This document shows positions 44,744 to 56,144 of a DNA stretch of 64,000 nt, piece by piece (positions within the stretch are counted from its first letter, which is position 1; the number at the start of each line of letters is the position of its first letter). The stretch is from Cladosporium sp. IMV 00045 (lineage: Eukaryota; Ascomycota; Dothideomycetes; Cladosporiales; Cladosporiaceae): assembly GCA_001931905.2 (NCBI GenBank), contig MSJI02000355.1, positions 1-64,000 on the forward strand. Direction: 5' to 3'. A program made the position numbers and the translations under genes. The notes under the pieces are model-generated. The model made no database searches. It saw only the letters and a list, made by a program, of their open reading frames with translations, and was not told the DNA's origin.

Positions 44744-45844
44744 ATGGCTTCCCAAGCCCAGCCCAACGGCACTGCTATCACCACACCAGAGAATGACTAC
44801 TTCGCCGCGAACCCAGAACCGGCATCTCTGGATCAAACCGCCTCTCTTGCGCGAGACTTCATAAATCACCACGCCACCAACAACCGACGAGTCGCCCTCG
44901 TAACATCCGGCGGCACGACCGTCCCCTTGGAAAACCAAACCGTGCGCTTCATCGACAACTTCAGCGCTGGCACGCGAGGCGCCACGTCCGCCGAATACTT
45001 TCTGGAAAATGGCTACGCCGTCATCTTCCTGCACCGCCAATTCTCCCTCCTCCCTTACTCGCGCCACTACTCGCACAGCACCAACTGCTTCCTGGACTTC
45101 ATGACGACCAACTCCGCCGGCGAAGTCGTCGTCGACGACTCCTACCAGGCCCAAATGTCCGCCGTGCTGCAGCGCTACGAGAAAGCCAAGCGGGAGAACG
45201 CCCTGCTCCTCCTGCCTTTCACGACCGTCAACGAATACCTCTGGGACCTCCGCGCGCTGGCCACTCTAATGCAACCCCTCGGCGCCAACGGCCTCTTCTA
45301 CCTCGCCGCCGCGGTCAGCGACTTCTTCGTCCCCGCCCAGCGCATGGTGGAGCACAAAATCCAGTCCTCCGAAGACTTCACGCACGCCAACGGCGGCAAA
45401 TCCTCCTCCCCAGGCGAGGCGAAATCCAACCTCCCCGCCGCGCAGATGGAGGGCAAATCTCTCGTCATCGACCTCGACCCCGTGCCGAAATTCCTCAAAA
45501 CCCTCGTCGACGCCTGGGCGCCTCGCAGCATGATTGTCAGTTTCAAACTCGAGACGGACCCGGGCTTGCTGGCCGATAAGTGCCATTACGCGCTGAAAAA
45601 GTACGCGCATCACCTCGTCATTGGCAATTTGCTCAACACGCGCAAGTACGAGGTTTTGTTCGTTTCGGCTTCGGGTGGTGAGAATTGGATTCGTGTCCCG
45701 GCGAGCAGGAGGGCGAAGAGCGTTACTTCGCCCAGGCCTGAGGAGCAGGATGCGACGGCGTCGAGGGAGACGCCCGTGGAGATTGAGAGCTTGATCGTGC
45801 CGGAGGTTGCTAAGATGCATTCGGAGTTGATAGCGAAGGAGTAG
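44744..45844 (+). CDS. CAB2: Phosphopantothenate-cysteine ligase (coenzyme A synthesis)
   Basis: A single exon of 366 residues from the ATG at 44744; the frame is open further upstream, but that part is not conserved-looking. The enzyme joins cysteine to 4'-phosphopantothenate, the second step of CoA synthesis. Signatures are RRVALVTSGGTTVPLENQTVRFIDNFSAGTRG (about residues 48-79), FLHRQFSLLPYSR, LFYLAAAVSDFFVP and the later HHLVIGNLLNTRKYEVLFV. This is the eukaryotic stand-alone form, not the bacterial CoaBC fusion. The Ser/Pro-rich insert before LPAAQMEGKSLVIDLDPVPKFL is typical of fungal members. The gene is convergent with the following MFS gene, about 110 bases apart. Confidence 0.93.
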   Translation: MASQAQPNGTAITTPENDYFAANPEPASLDQTASLARDFINHHATNNRRVALVTSGGTTVPLENQTVRFIDNFSAGTRGATSAEYFLENGYAVIFLHRQFSLLPYSRHYSHSTNCFLDFMTTNSAGEVVVDDSYQAQMSAVLQRYEKAKRENALLLLPFTTVNEYLWDLRALATLMQPLGANGLFYLAAAVSDFFVPAQRMVEHKIQSSEDFTHANGGKSSSPGEAKSNLPAAQMEGKSLVIDLDPVPKFLKTLVDAWAPRSMIVSFKLETDPGLLADKCHYALKKYAHHLVIGNLLNTRKYEVLFVSASGGENWIRVPASRRAKSVTSPRPEEQDATASRETPVEIESLIVPEVAKMHSELIAKE

Positions 45845-45956
45845 ATGGTGGTAGATATTCATTCACAATGAAATTCATGAAGCGTTCGTCGTTTATCTAG
45901 ACCGTGTAGATTCCATTTGCCTGAAATTTCCTGACTTTTTCACCCCGTGCAAGGCC

Positions 45957-47814
45957 TCACAAGATGATCCTCCACTGTGCAGTGGTATGTCTAATCCTCT
46001 CGCCATAGAAAATCAATGGGATCGCCAGCGCCAAAATCGCAACGTAGATACCCGCCTGGGTACCGAACGAATTCACATAGCCCGTCTCGGCCCACGCGTC
46101 GACCCCCCAAAGAAAGCCAAAAGCGACAATGTTCTGAATCGCGATGTCAGTATTTCATCCTCCCTTTTGGAGCATGCGTGCATGTGACTTGTAACGTACC
46201 TTGAGACCATTGACAAGCAAGAGCGCATCAGCATTGACAGGCAAATAGCAGTCGCTGACATAAGTCATCGTGGCGACCGGAACGAACGTCAGTCCCACAG
46301 CGACCATGCCGTAGCCGAAGAATCTGTGGAACCAAAGTCAGCAAAATAACCCTTCCAGTCTTCCAAATCGTGCATCGAAACGCTCATAGAAAACAGCTTA
46401 CAGCGAAGTCCAATGCAGCCCCAACTGCCCTCCATAGCCAAAAGCCAAACACCCAGCCGGCACGATCAGCGTGGGGATCCAGAGCAAATGCAGCCTCGAT
46501 TCCGGCTGGAAGACTCCTCCGTGACGCTTGCTGTATCGGTCAGAGTACCTGTCTACGAGCCAGCCGCCAGCCCAGGCGCCGAAGAGGTTGCCGATCAGGC
46601 CGGGGATGTTGATGAGGCCGACGATGGAGGGCCCGAAATTGTAGGGGGCGACTTGGAGGAGGAAGGGGGAGAGGATGTTGATTGCTACAACCCAGGCGAG
46701 GGAGACACTGAGGTTTGTTAGTGGTTGTGGAAGTGGTTGGGGGAGGAGTTGGAGTTGGTAGGGGAGATACGCACGCATAGCCGAGGAAGGAGAAGGCTAC
46801 TGCTGGGTAGATGATTAGGGGGAATGGCCTGAAGAAGAGTTCGAGCAGACTTGTGTCTTTGGGCACGCCTGACCAAAGACTGAGTTGTTGTTGGTAGGTC
46901 TTTGGAGGGATGCTGTTTTGACTGTTGCGTTGTGACTCTCGCTCGCTCGTGCTGATAGTCTTCTCCATGGTTGCCCCCTCTTCATCTGTGGTATTGATGA
47001 TTGATGTAGAGCTGCCACTAATTGAAGGCGCCTCGGCAGCTAGTCCAGAGCGGTCGTACCTCGTCTCCGGACATGTGAGAGACACCGCAACGAAGTTGAT
47101 TGCAGTAAGAATGAACGCAAGCCATTTGTGCCATCTCCAGCCCACATTTTGTGCAATAAATCCACAAATCAAAGGCCCGATAGTGTTGCCTCCTGAGATG
47201 AAGTTCATGTAAATTCCCATCAAATTCGCACGCTCGTGCAGGAAGTAGAGATCGTTAACAATGGAAGCACCCAAAGCTTCCGTAGACGAGCCAGCGAAAG
47301 CAGCAATGATATTGCTCCAGAGGAGGCTCTCGAAGGACTTCGCAACAGCACCCCAGAGGTAGCAGAGAGACAGCAGAAGAGAAGCGAAGACGAAAACCGG
47401 CCGCTTGCCGAAGTAGTTGGCCATGGGTACCCAGAAGAAATTGAAGGCACCGAGAACGAGAATGGGCCATAGGAGGAGAGCACTCGTTTCACTTTGCGTC
47501 TTGTCGAATTCGATACTCAGCACATAGAACGCTGGAGCGAGACCACCTGGGAGGAACTTTGGTCAGCCGATTCCTGACATGTTATTTCAACGTCAGGAAC
47601 GCGAAGACAAACCTATGCCGAAGTTTCCAAGAAAAGTGAAGAAGCAGACACTTCCAAAGGCGACATGCTTCTTCCACCGAGGCCATCGTAAGGGATCATC
47701 AGGGTCGTGAGGATTTGGCGTAGGATGCAAGACCACAGGGCCGTCAGCACCTTCGATGTGTAGCTTGACAGTCCCTTCTGAGCTGTCCAGCTCCTTGAGC
47801 GAGTGGAGGTGCAT
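45957..47814 (-). CDS. MFS transporter (DHA1/HOL1-like)
   Basis: Five exons on the minus strand: 47814-47613, 47546-46775, 46707-46402, 46323-46200 and 46133-45957; introns of 66, 67, 78 and 66 bp, all with good donor and acceptor signals. The product has 526 residues with twelve predicted membrane segments. The N-terminal PHDPDDPLRWPRWKKH before TM1 is typical of fungal DHA1-type drug or solute carriers. The loop after TM6 carries PETRYDRS and a long Ser/Thr-rich stretch, and TM4-5 include GSSTEALGASIVNDLYFLHERA. The substrate cannot be predicted. The frame stays open 45 codons upstream of the chosen Met, but those residues look like leader translation. Confidence 0.85.
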
Positions 47815-48451
47815 GTTGAAGATTTTGGAAGCTCTATAGGCTATAGACCCAGCTTTCGAACCAGTGAGGGCAAGATGGTGTTGGGACGACAGGCTTCGGT
47901 TTAGGGACCTTTTCCATCCTACCACAGGAAATTGAAATGGGAAGATCAAGTGCAGTGAATATGAAAAAACGAGCTAAAGTAAACAACAAAAAAGGCCAGA
48001 CAGTGGAGTGCAAGAAGGGTCTCCAAGACGTTCGTCCATGTGTCTCTAATAAATCTTACCGTGCTGCCAATGTCTCAGTCGACGAAGCTACGAGACTACG
48101 GCATGCTTATCAATGCTTCGTGCAAACGCTTGCATTTGGCGGCCGTCATTGGTCTATGGAACGGTGGGAAGTATGAATTTAGCATGATGTATGCATACGT
48201 TGATGTCTGTGTTCTCGTTACGGACTTTGCGGAGCCGGCAGCGCATGTAATGTGAACAGTGGGTGAGCGTGGTTGTTGCTTGTGGGAGTGATGCGTGCGT
48301 CGGCAGCTTGTGCGTGCCGAACCTTGCCTGCCGGCCGACCAAGCGTCAAGCATCACTTACAGCTTGCCTAGCAGCCACTTCATAGTCCGATCATCGTATC
48401 GAACAGAATAATACGCCGAAGACCTGCGGCAGGTCAAATCAAACCTTCGCC
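47815..48451. promoter_or_regulatory. Divergent promoter interval, MFS / SLU7
   Basis: About 640 bases between two divergent starts. Small frames on both strands are not protein-like. No repeat seen. Confidence 0.45.
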
Positions 48452-49891
48452 ATGCCTCCCAAAAAGCCCACCGACTCGGCTCCCAAGAGCAACGAGCGCA
48501 ACGAGTACATTCCCTCTTTCATCGCCAAAAAGCCCTTCTACATCGACGATGCCACCGCCTCGCAAGACGACTACCTCGAGCATCAACGTCTGCAATCCAA
48601 GAAGAACAAAGACTCGCTAGCGACATCGAAATGGTACGACCGCGGCAAGCGCGCTGGTCCGGCCGCGACTAAGTTTCGCAAGGGCGCATGCGAAAACTGT
48701 GGCGCCATGACGCACAAAGCAAAGGACTGCCTTGAGAGACGACGCAAGCACGGTGCGAAGTGGACGGGCAAGAATATCGCGGCGGACGAGGTTGTGCAGG
48801 ATGTCAAGCTAGGCTGGGATGCGAAGAGAGATCGGTGGAATGGCTTTGAGGCCGGGCAGTTCCAGGAAGTTGTGGACGAGTACAACGCTCTGGAAGACGT
48901 GAAGAAGCAAGCTGCGAACGGCGGAGGCGAAGACGAAGAAGGCGACGGAATAGAAGGCGCAAAATACGACGAAGAGACAGACATGGGCAGAAAGCAGGCT
49001 ACCTCCACCCGAAATCTGCGCTTGCGAGAAGACACGGCCAAGTACCTCCTGAACCTCGACCTCGACAGCGCGAAATACGACCCGAAGACCCGCTCCATGC
49101 TCGACACAGCCGACAGCACCAACGAACTGATCGCCGAAGACGGCTTCCAGCGCGCCGCCGGCGACGCGGCCGAATTCGAGCGCGCGCAAACGTACGCGTG
49201 GGAAACGCAGGAGCGCGGCGACAAAGACAAACTCCACCTGCAAGCCAACCCGACCGCGGGCGAAATTTCGCGCAAGCGTAAAGCGGACGAAGACCTGCAG
49301 AAGAAAGAGGCGCAGAAGAAAATGCTGCTGGAGAAGTACGGGTCGCAAGACGAGGTCAAAGCCAACCCGCTCAAAGACGCGCAGGTCACGTCGAACGAGA
49401 GCTACGTCGAGTACGACGAGCGAGGACGCATCAAGGGCGCACCGCAGGTTGCGGAGAAGAGCATGTACCCCGAAGACATGCTTGTCAACAACCACACGAG
49501 CGTGTGGGGCAGTTGGTGGAAGGATTTCAAGTGGGGGTATGCGTGCTGCAACAGCACTGTCAAGAACAGCTTTTGCGTTGGCGAGGAGGGGAAGAGGGCC
49601 ATTCAAGAAGCCGATCAGTTCTCAAGAGGAATGCATCTGCCCACGGCGGAGGAGGTGGATAATGCCGCTGTGGAGGAGAAGGGAGAGGCGTGTAAGGACG
49701 AGGAGAGGAGAGAAGAGCATGTGCCGAATGCCGTGGACCGTCCCGAGAAGAGTAACATGGACGAGAGCCGAAGACGTTTGGACGAGTTGAAGGCGGGTGT
49801 GAGCGAGGCAGATATGGAGAAGTATCGACGAGAAAGGTCAGCCAAGGATGATCCGATGGCGAAGATGCTGGGGAAGGATGAATTGCTGTGA
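48452..49891 (+). CDS. SLU7: Pre-mRNA splicing factor SLU7
   Basis: A single exon of 479 residues. Slu7 acts in the second catalytic step of splicing, helping select the 3' splice site. The N-terminal [17 protein letters not shown] and [13 protein letters not shown] blocks lead to a CCHC zinc knuckle with Cys80, Cys83, His88 and Cys93 ([14 protein letters not shown]), then [12 protein letters not shown] and [13 protein letters not shown]. The C-terminal half contains [35 protein letters not shown] and [12 protein letters not shown], all family hallmarks. The 3' flank carries a 39-base T run. Confidence 0.96.
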   Translation: MPPKKPTDSAPKSNERNEYIPSFIAKKPFYIDDATASQDDYLEHQRLQSKKNKDSLATSKWYDRGKRAGPAATKFRKGACENCGAMTHKAKDCLERRRKHGAKWTGKNIAADEVVQDVKLGWDAKRDRWNGFEAGQFQEVVDEYNALEDVKKQAANGGGEDEEGDGIEGAKYDEETDMGRKQATSTRNLRLREDTAKYLLNLDLDSAKYDPKTRSMLDTADSTNELIAEDGFQRAAGDAAEFERAQTYAWETQERGDKDKLHLQANPTAGEISRKRKADEDLQKKEAQKKMLLEKYGSQDEVKANPLKDAQVTSNESYVEYDERGRIKGAPQVAEKSMYPEDMLVNNHTSVWGSWWKDFKWGYACCNSTVKNSFCVGEEGKRAIQEADQFSRGMHLPTAEEVDNAAVEEKGEACKDEERREEHVPNAVDRPEKSNMDESRRRLDELKAGVSEADMEKYRRERSAKDDPMAKMLGKDELL

Positions 49892-50053
49892 TCGTAGTAG
49901 ATTTTGAAATATTTATTTGTGGCCGACCAAGTGCTGGAGGCTAGTGTATCCCATATGTTGTTATTTATTTTAATCCGAAACCATCTACATCGTGCCTGCG
50001 CTCGTGCCCAATCTTGCGATATCAACCATGACACACAGCATTTAGTCTGAATT

Positions 50054-50094
<41 letters not shown>

Positions 50095-50282
50095 GTATAT
50101 GATCTTGATGGGCATTTCATACGAAGATTGTGTTCTGATCATGATACAGAAAGTACACTACAGTACTCTCGTTTTTTTCTATAGTTTACAAGTATGCAAT
50201 TTCAGAATGCGTTAAATGCTCAACTACCTCAAAGCACTTTCTCCATCCATGGAATCGTTGCAACAGGATCCTGTCGACAACC
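49892..50282. other. Intergenic between convergent SLU7 and NMA111
   Basis: About 390 bases of AT-rich 3' flanks, containing the poly-T run at 50055-50093. No gene. Confidence 0.5.
50055..50093 (+). repeat. Poly-T run of 39
   Basis: An uninterrupted run of about 39 T, 164 bases after the SLU7 stop codon. Long homopolymers may be miscounted by sequencing. Confidence 0.9.
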
Positions 50283-53200
50283 CTAGTCATCCATCTCCAT
50301 CTCACCGACCTCCACCTCCTCCTGGGCAGCAGTAGCCTCGCCGACACCCTTCTTCGCCACACCATCCATATACTGAACGCGCTTCCACCCCTCCCTCACA
50401 GAAGAATCCTTCACAAACTCCACAGTAGGGAAGTAGTGATCGTTTTTCTTCAGCGTGCAAACCCAACCAACATTATCAAACGTCATCATCTTCAAGCGGA
50501 AGTACGTGTTATCCTCGATCTTGTTCGTCTCCCTGACGAAAGATTCCAAGTCAGGCGTCGGCACGGAATTCACAGCCATGATGAAATTCGTCGGCGCGAC
50601 GCCGTACATGTACGCGGGAGAGCCGCGCATGCGCGCCACGACGTAGACGTCGCTGTGCACTTTGCTGATCTGCTGGCGCACGGCGTGGTGGGGGCGGTGG
50701 AGGATGGCGCCGCAGAAGGCGACGACGCGGTCGGTTTCGAGCTCGGATGTGGGCACGGTGGGGACTTCGAGGCGGATTTCTTCTTGCTTGCGCACGACTA
50801 TTGCTGAGAGCACGTCGTTGTTGTACATGACGTCGAGGTCTGAGACGCGGGTGACGAGCTTGTCGTTGAGTGTGAGGATTACGTCGCCTTCTGCTAGGCC
50901 ACCGACGTTTCCGGCGTCGACTTTACGGACCATAAAGAGCTGGTGGCGTTCGGGGTCTTCGTTCTCGACGCGCTCGATCCACTTCTCATCAACGCCCATG
51001 ATGCGGCACTGGGACATCTGAACAGTCTGAGTCTCGAGGTTGAGAATGCGGAGGTTGGGCATGTTGCCGGACTTGATCTCGTTGATAACAGGGAGCAGAG
51101 CAGGCGTGGCGAAACCAAGGTGATATTCGATGTCCTTGTTGTTGTGGCCAGTACGCTCACCGAGGTAGGTGAGCCAGAGCGCCTGTACTGTGCCATCCTC
51201 AGCCACGAGGACACCACTACCACATTGTGAGCTCAAACTGGTGTCGACGGTGATTGCATCCAGGTTTACAGCGCGGTAGCGAGGAGTGCTGGCACTCGCG
51301 GGGATCGCAACGGTGGTAATGTCGGTGACTGCAGTCTTCACCACGACCGGGCGGTAATTCTGGTTGAAGCCAAAGAAAATAGTGTTCTCGCCCTGCTTAA
51401 TCGGTGTCTCTGCCAATTTTGCACTCTTCACCGGAGCTTGAACCAAGCTTGGGTCGTACTGGACGATGGCATAGTTTTGGAGCGGGTGCATGAAGACAAC
51501 CTTACCGTCAACGATGATACTGTCGGCGATGGTGACGCTGATATCGCACATGTCGTAGGGGACGATTGCGCGACTAACGACGACCAGACCCTTCTCAGCA
51601 TCAATGACCAGACCAAATCCCACCTTCCGAGATCTGGGAAATCCGTCAATACGCAGAGGCATGGTGGCGCCAATGCGGACGAACGAGCGAATAACGTCGA
51701 CAGCAGCGGGGTGTTGAGCGCCCTCCATCTTGACGAAGTTGGCTTTTCTGGGAACTGGGGCAATCGGTGGCACAGGCTCAGCAAGGTCGGTGAAGTCCCA
51801 GTATCCGGTCTCGTCGTTACGGACAGCCATCTTCATGCTCTTACTCCAATGTCTGTCAACCAGGAGAATGCTAGTGTTCAGAGTGTGCATGTCGCGAAGG
51901 TGCTTGTAGGTAACAACGACTCGGCTGCGGTCGGGAATGGCCTTCATGACTTCGACGAAAGTGTCAAGATCAGGCGTCGGTTTGTTGTCGATGGACAGGA
52001 TGAGCCAGCCATATTCGGAACCGTCGAATCTGAACGAGCCCGTAGCCTCGCAACAATACACACCTGGCTTGGAAAGGCTCACGGCGTAGTACCGTGCTTG
52101 CTGATAAGACAGGTTGTGGAATGAAGCGCCGGCGACAGAAACATAGCGATCAGGAGTGATGGCATGGAGATCACCCACGTCGAGTTCAACCTCCATATCC
52201 GTACCACCTCTCTGGATAAGCAATTTGACCTTCTGGCCGACGCTGGAGTCCAGAATGTCGTCCAGGCGGGTGAACTGAGTGAGGAGTTCGTCGTTGACTT
52301 TGACCAGGACGTCTCCTTCCTCGATGTGGGTGTGTCCAGGACCGTCAGGCAGAATGACCTCAGCAACAAGCATGCCCGTCTCTTTAGGGAACTCCGCTCG
52401 TACCTTGGCCTCCCATTCAGGGCTCAAGCCAAGTCGCCTGCACTCGTCAAACGCCTTCAGCATCCACTGCGTTTGAATCGTGCCGCGATCCACATATTTG
52501 CCAGCTCGAATGCACTCCAGAGCTCTCCGTGGGCGATCCAGTGGCAAGAAGTAGTCCGTGGCAGCACCGTCAGATCTGCCGCCGGCCTGTAGCGCAATTG
52601 CAAAGCCATCAATGTTGACGACAGGTGATCCAGAAGATCCACCTGACGCAGCTGCGGCGGCCTGAATGTAGTTGGTGTTGAAATCACTGTAGCCTTCACC
52701 GTACTCCGGCGCATTTCTATCCAGTCTCGAAATCACACCCGACAGGATACTGAGCTTCTCTCCTGCGTCGTTACCTACCACTCTGATCTCCGAACCAATT
52801 TTCGCCATATCAGGTCGCAGCTCCAACTGATCCAGTGTCATGTATTTGATCTTCTTCGGGTCGAATCTCAGGATACCAAAGTCGTGAACAGGGTCGCGGT
52901 AGACCGGAAAGACGTCGCACTCCTCATGGTTGTCGAAAATGCAGTATCCCCAGAACGGTCCCGCTCCCACGACGTGTCTGTTCGTCAAAATGTATCCCCT
53001 CTCAGCATCTACGACAAAACCAGTAGCCTCGCTAGAAATGGCTGAATCCGTATCGAAGCTGGCGGTCTGGCAGAAGTGAATGCTGACGACGTTCTTCACC
53101 ACCTTCTCGATTGTCGCCTGCCATTCTGCTGACTCCGCGGTGGTGGCATGTACCAACTCTTCCACTTCCTCGTGTTCTGATGATGCGTAGCCGTTGGGTG

Positions 53201-53336
53201 TGTCGTTGGCGGAAACATCTGCGGAAACACCGTTTGCTGGCGGAGGCGAAAGCTGACCCTGTCGTACTTGTTTCATAGGGCGATCTGAGCTTGATGTTGG
53301 TGGTGCTTTGCGCTTTGCGGCATGATTGTGGTCCAT
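50283..53336 (-). CDS. NMA111: NMA111-type HtrA-like nuclear serine protease
   Basis: A single exon of 1017 residues from the ATG at 53336, close to the yeast length of 997; this start gives the usual N-terminal basic signal (AAKRKAPP...RPMKQVRQG). The protein has two tandem HtrA-like halves with PDZ domains. The first half is catalytic: His121 in TNRHVVGAG, Asp152 in DPVHDFGIL and Ser235 in GGSSGSPVV; the second half lacks a complete triad, as usual. PDZ regions include [18 protein letters not shown] and [17 protein letters not shown]. Yeast Nma111 is nuclear and cleaves the IAP protein Bir1 during cell death. The frame continues another 105 codons upstream. Confidence 0.94.
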   Translation of the reverse strand: MDHNHAAKRKAPPTSSSDRPMKQVRQGQLSPPPANGVSADVSANDTPNGYASSEHEEVEELVHATTAESAEWQATIEKVVKNVVSIHFCQTASFDTDSAISSEATGFVVDAERGYILTNRHVVGAGPFWGYCIFDNHEECDVFPVYRDPVHDFGILRFDPKKIKYMTLDQLELRPDMAKIGSEIRVVGNDAGEKLSILSGVISRLDRNAPEYGEGYSDFNTNYIQAAAAASGGSSGSPVVNIDGFAIALQAGGRSDGAATDYFLPLDRPRRALECIRAGKYVDRGTIQTQWMLKAFDECRRLGLSPEWEAKVRAEFPKETGMLVAEVILPDGPGHTHIEEGDVLVKVNDELLTQFTRLDDILDSSVGQKVKLLIQRGGTDMEVELDVGDLHAITPDRYVSVAGASFHNLSYQQARYYAVSLSKPGVYCCEATGSFRFDGSEYGWLILSIDNKPTPDLDTFVEVMKAIPDRSRVVVTYKHLRDMHTLNTSILLVDRHWSKSMKMAVRNDETGYWDFTDLAEPVPPIAPVPRKANFVKMEGAQHPAAVDVIRSFVRIGATMPLRIDGFPRSRKVGFGLVIDAEKGLVVVSRAIVPYDMCDISVTIADSIIVDGKVVFMHPLQNYAIVQYDPSLVQAPVKSAKLAETPIKQGENTIFFGFNQNYRPVVVKTAVTDITTVAIPASASTPRYRAVNLDAITVDTSLSSQCGSGVLVAEDGTVQALWLTYLGERTGHNNKDIEYHLGFATPALLPVINEIKSGNMPNLRILNLETQTVQMSQCRIMGVDEKWIERVENEDPERHQLFMVRKVDAGNVGGLAEGDVILTLNDKLVTRVSDLDVMYNNDVLSAIVVRKQEEIRLEVPTVPTSELETDRVVAFCGAILHRPHHAVRQQISKVHSDVYVVARMRGSPAYMYGVAPTNFIMAVNSVPTPDLESFVRETNKIEDNTYFRLKMMTFDNVGWVCTLKKNDHYFPTVEFVKDSSVREGWKRVQYMDGVAKKGVGEATAAQEEVEVGEMEMDD

Positions 53337-54067
53337 GGCTGCGGGCTTTATAATTCTGTCCGTGTGCTTGCTGGTGAATGCGCGTGTAGCAGACAAGATG
53401 AAGCTAGGTCGGTAATTGCTGTGTGTAATGCGCGGGTGCGCAAAGGTAGAATGATGCGGTTTGAACAGTGAATGCAACGATGTGAGACGCCGACGTGATG
53501 ACGATGCGAGAGTGTTGCGACTGGTCTTCCTAAAGGCTTGCGTCGCTGTCCTCAAATTGATCGAGCCGATGAGCATCCAGATGGGCTCAATTAGATGAGC
53601 CGGAAAACGGAGGTAATTGTAAAAGAATGAAGTCCTGGTGAGGCTGATCAAAAGAGAGACTCAGGTACTCTGTACTTTCTCTCACAAATGTCTCGAAACG
53701 GAACGTGCCGAGAAAGCTTCCACCATCGCATTAAGGTACAACACCTCTACGTTCACACTTCACTCCCAAACGAGACATTCACACTTCATTACACTAAACG
53801 TGGGAATCCGCCACTATTGAGCAAACCAATCCAAGACGGGGGAAACCCAATAATGAAAGAGAAGAGCACTCCCATTATGCACTAAAACTGCTTGCAATTG
53901 CAAGTATGTCTCGCAGAGAACACTCCAAGCTCAGAATCCATCAAAGAGGACTCAAAGAGCAAGCGAGTGTGTCTCAGAATTCCAAAAGGTTGATGTTGAG
54001 GTGTTGTCGTGAGTATCCTTTGATGCAGGAAGGGGAGCGTACTGGTTGCTAGAAACCATTTCGCCTC
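53337..54067. other. Intergenic upstream of NMA111
   Basis: About 730 bases between the NMA111 start and the 3' end of the SANT-like gene. The first 315 bases are an in-frame open extension of NMA111 rich in Arg, Ser and Thr; the rest shows no gene. Confidence 0.5.
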
Positions 54068-54603
54068 CTACACCATGTCCTCCGCGTTCTCTTCCTTCAC
54101 CAGCTCTTTGCAACCGGCCCTGGCAGCCTTGGTCTTCTTGCGACCACCCTTCTTCGGCATCTCAGGGACGTTCTCGTCGTCGCTCTGCTCGGTACTGTCG
54201 GTGGCCTTGCCCTTGCGGCCCTTCTTGGCCTTTCCGCCATCAGCGTCGGCCGCCTTGCGCTTCTGTAAAATGTGTCAGCATCGTTCAGCACGAGATCTTT
54301 AATCCAGGACATACCTTTGGAGATGAAAGCACAGCATCGGCTTCTTCGCCGGCAGCCTCACGAGCCTTCTTGATCTTCTGCTTCTCCTTGTCGAGCATGA
54401 CCTGGCAGGCCTTGACAGTGCGCCCCTCTGGCAGCGTGAGATCCGGCCACGGGACTGGGCCTGCCTTGGCGATGATCTGAAGAAAGAGACCGACCTGTGT
54501 GGTATAAGTAAGTAGACGCTCGTCACAGGTGTCAGAGATGATGTGGCGCTAAAAGTACCTTCTCGGCGTCGGTCCAGCCTCTTGCGCCGCCCTTGTCTGC
54601 CAT
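54068..54603 (-). CDS. Small basic SANT/Myb-like protein
   Basis: Three exons on the minus strand: 54603-54559, 54476-54315 and 54262-54068; introns of 82 and 52 bp. The product has 133 residues. The N-terminal part (RGWTDAEK, PVPWPDLTLPEGRTVKACQ, VMLDKEKQKIKKAREA) resembles the short SANT-like domain of small fungal proteins that may bind DNA or chromatin; the C-terminal half is Lys/Arg-rich with likely nuclear signals (AKKGRKGK, KKGGRKKTK). The first acceptor used is TTTCAG at 54477. An alternative acceptor 19 bases earlier is out of frame, although it would restore an LFLQII-like helix expected in this domain; an indel or another splice is possible. The function is unknown. Confidence 0.65.
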
Positions 54604-55061
54604 GTTGACTGGTTGTTGTTGATTTGGATGTGTGAAGTAGGTTTTCGGTGGTATGTTTGGCGAGTAAGAGCTTGGGAGGCAGGTGTTGAAAAGTAGGTTG
54701 AATGAGGTAGGCCTCGATAAAAGGCGGGTGGCTGGAAGATGTGAGAAGTGGTCAGGTGGGAAGTGAAAAGGGCACTGAGCTTTAATAAGCGGCGCAAAGG
54801 CAGAACTTGTGCCCCAGTGCATCACTCTTGTGAACGCCGCTCGCGCTCGAACGCATCACTTAAAGATCATGGGACTTCACTTCTACAAATTCGACCCATG
54901 TGAATGCGCAGATTGGACATGTGAGTTAAATCGATAAAAGTCTCTGCACTTTCTTCACTTGTCTCTCCAGTGTCCCACAAACAACGACACCACTACACCA
55001 ACGCCAGTTACATTGTGTACTACTGCGCAATCAGGATTGGTGCTCCAACAACAGACCAACA
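54604..55061. promoter_or_regulatory. Divergent promoter interval
   Basis: About 460 bases between the SANT-like gene (minus) and a hypothetical gene (plus). No repeat or clear core element. Confidence 0.4.
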
Positions 55062-56144
55062 ATGGATGGTCTTGCCTCCCTCGAAGGCTTCGACCAGCAG
55101 TACGACATTGACGCGCCGATGGGTGGTATGACCGGCATCGCCGACTTTGACGAAGGCGAAAACAACAACTTCGATCAAGTGGAAGAGGAGGAGTTTGTCG
55201 ATGCCCCGGAACATCAACACACCTTCGAAGAGCTCATGCAGGATGTTGCATTTGAGTATCCAAACCTTGCCGGTGACGACTTGAACATTTCCCCTTCCAC
55301 GCTATCGGATAGTACGCAGAGCATCAACTTCACCGGCCAGCGCAATGGTGAAATTGAAGCCGACTCCATGGTAGACTGTGTCATGGAGGACGACGGGCAA
55401 GGCGAGAGCCCTCAGAATCGCAGCAAGAAGCACCAGACTCGTTACGATCCGACTACGGAGACGAAGGAAATCATCAGTGTCAACAAAAGCGCTGGACTAG
55501 GCACCTACGCCGCCGCATACCAAGCTGCAATCTCAAAGACCGTCTTCTCAAGTCAGGGCGAGCACTGCGATGGATGCTCCGGCGCCCCAGGCGCACGCAC
55601 GCCGACTCCTCCTCCTTCCAAACCTCCATCACCCCAGCTCGCCACCGGTACGGACACCACCCTCAACTCGCAGAAGGAAGCCGAAGCCAAATCCTCCCCT
55701 GAAGAGAAGGTCTGGCTTGGACCCGACGATCTCCGCGATGTTTCTAAAACACTCAAACGCGAACAGCAATGGCACAACAAGGTCGCGCTCCTCCACCCAG
55801 CAGACCCGCTGCGATCGCACCGCTACTGGATTGGCGTGCTGAAGCGCGGTCTCAAGATGCAGACCGCATCCAAGGAGGAGCATTTCAATTGGATGAAAGG
55901 GAATCGCTTTACGACAGTGGAGACCGTGCGCAAGACCTACGAACTTTCTGATACTCTGGATGGGGGCGTTCTCATCATCGGTGGCGAAAAGCCGGAGGAT
56001 GAGGATTGCGTTGAGCAATTCGACCTCTGCAACGACAAGATCGTACTCTTCAGGATTGCTGGCAGGGATACGCCACAGGCGGCTGGGAGTGAGGTTACGA
56101 AGGGCTTGGTGCCAGATGAGGAAATCATTGTGCTGGATGATTGA
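55062..56144 (+). CDS. Hypothetical protein, acidic
   Basis: A single exon of 360 residues. I do not recognise a family. The N-terminal half is strongly acidic (DFDEGENNNFDQVEEEEFVD) and probably disordered; a Pro/Thr-rich linker (ARTPTPPPSKPPSPQ) follows. The C-terminal about 140 residues look folded, with WLGPDDLRDVSKTLKREQQ, HPADPLRSHRYWIGVLKRGL and GGVLIIGGEKPEDED. No signal peptide or membrane segment. A nuclear or regulatory role would fit the composition, but that is only a guess. Confidence 0.65.
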   Translation: MDGLASLEGFDQQYDIDAPMGGMTGIADFDEGENNNFDQVEEEEFVDAPEHQHTFEELMQDVAFEYPNLAGDDLNISPSTLSDSTQSINFTGQRNGEIEADSMVDCVMEDDGQGESPQNRSKKHQTRYDPTTETKEIISVNKSAGLGTYAAAYQAAISKTVFSSQGEHCDGCSGAPGARTPTPPPSKPPSPQLATGTDTTLNSQKEAEAKSSPEEKVWLGPDDLRDVSKTLKREQQWHNKVALLHPADPLRSHRYWIGVLKRGLKMQTASKEEHFNWMKGNRFTTVETVRKTYELSDTLDGGVLIIGGEKPEDEDCVEQFDLCNDKIVLFRIAGRDTPQAAGSEVTKGLVPDEEIIVLDD

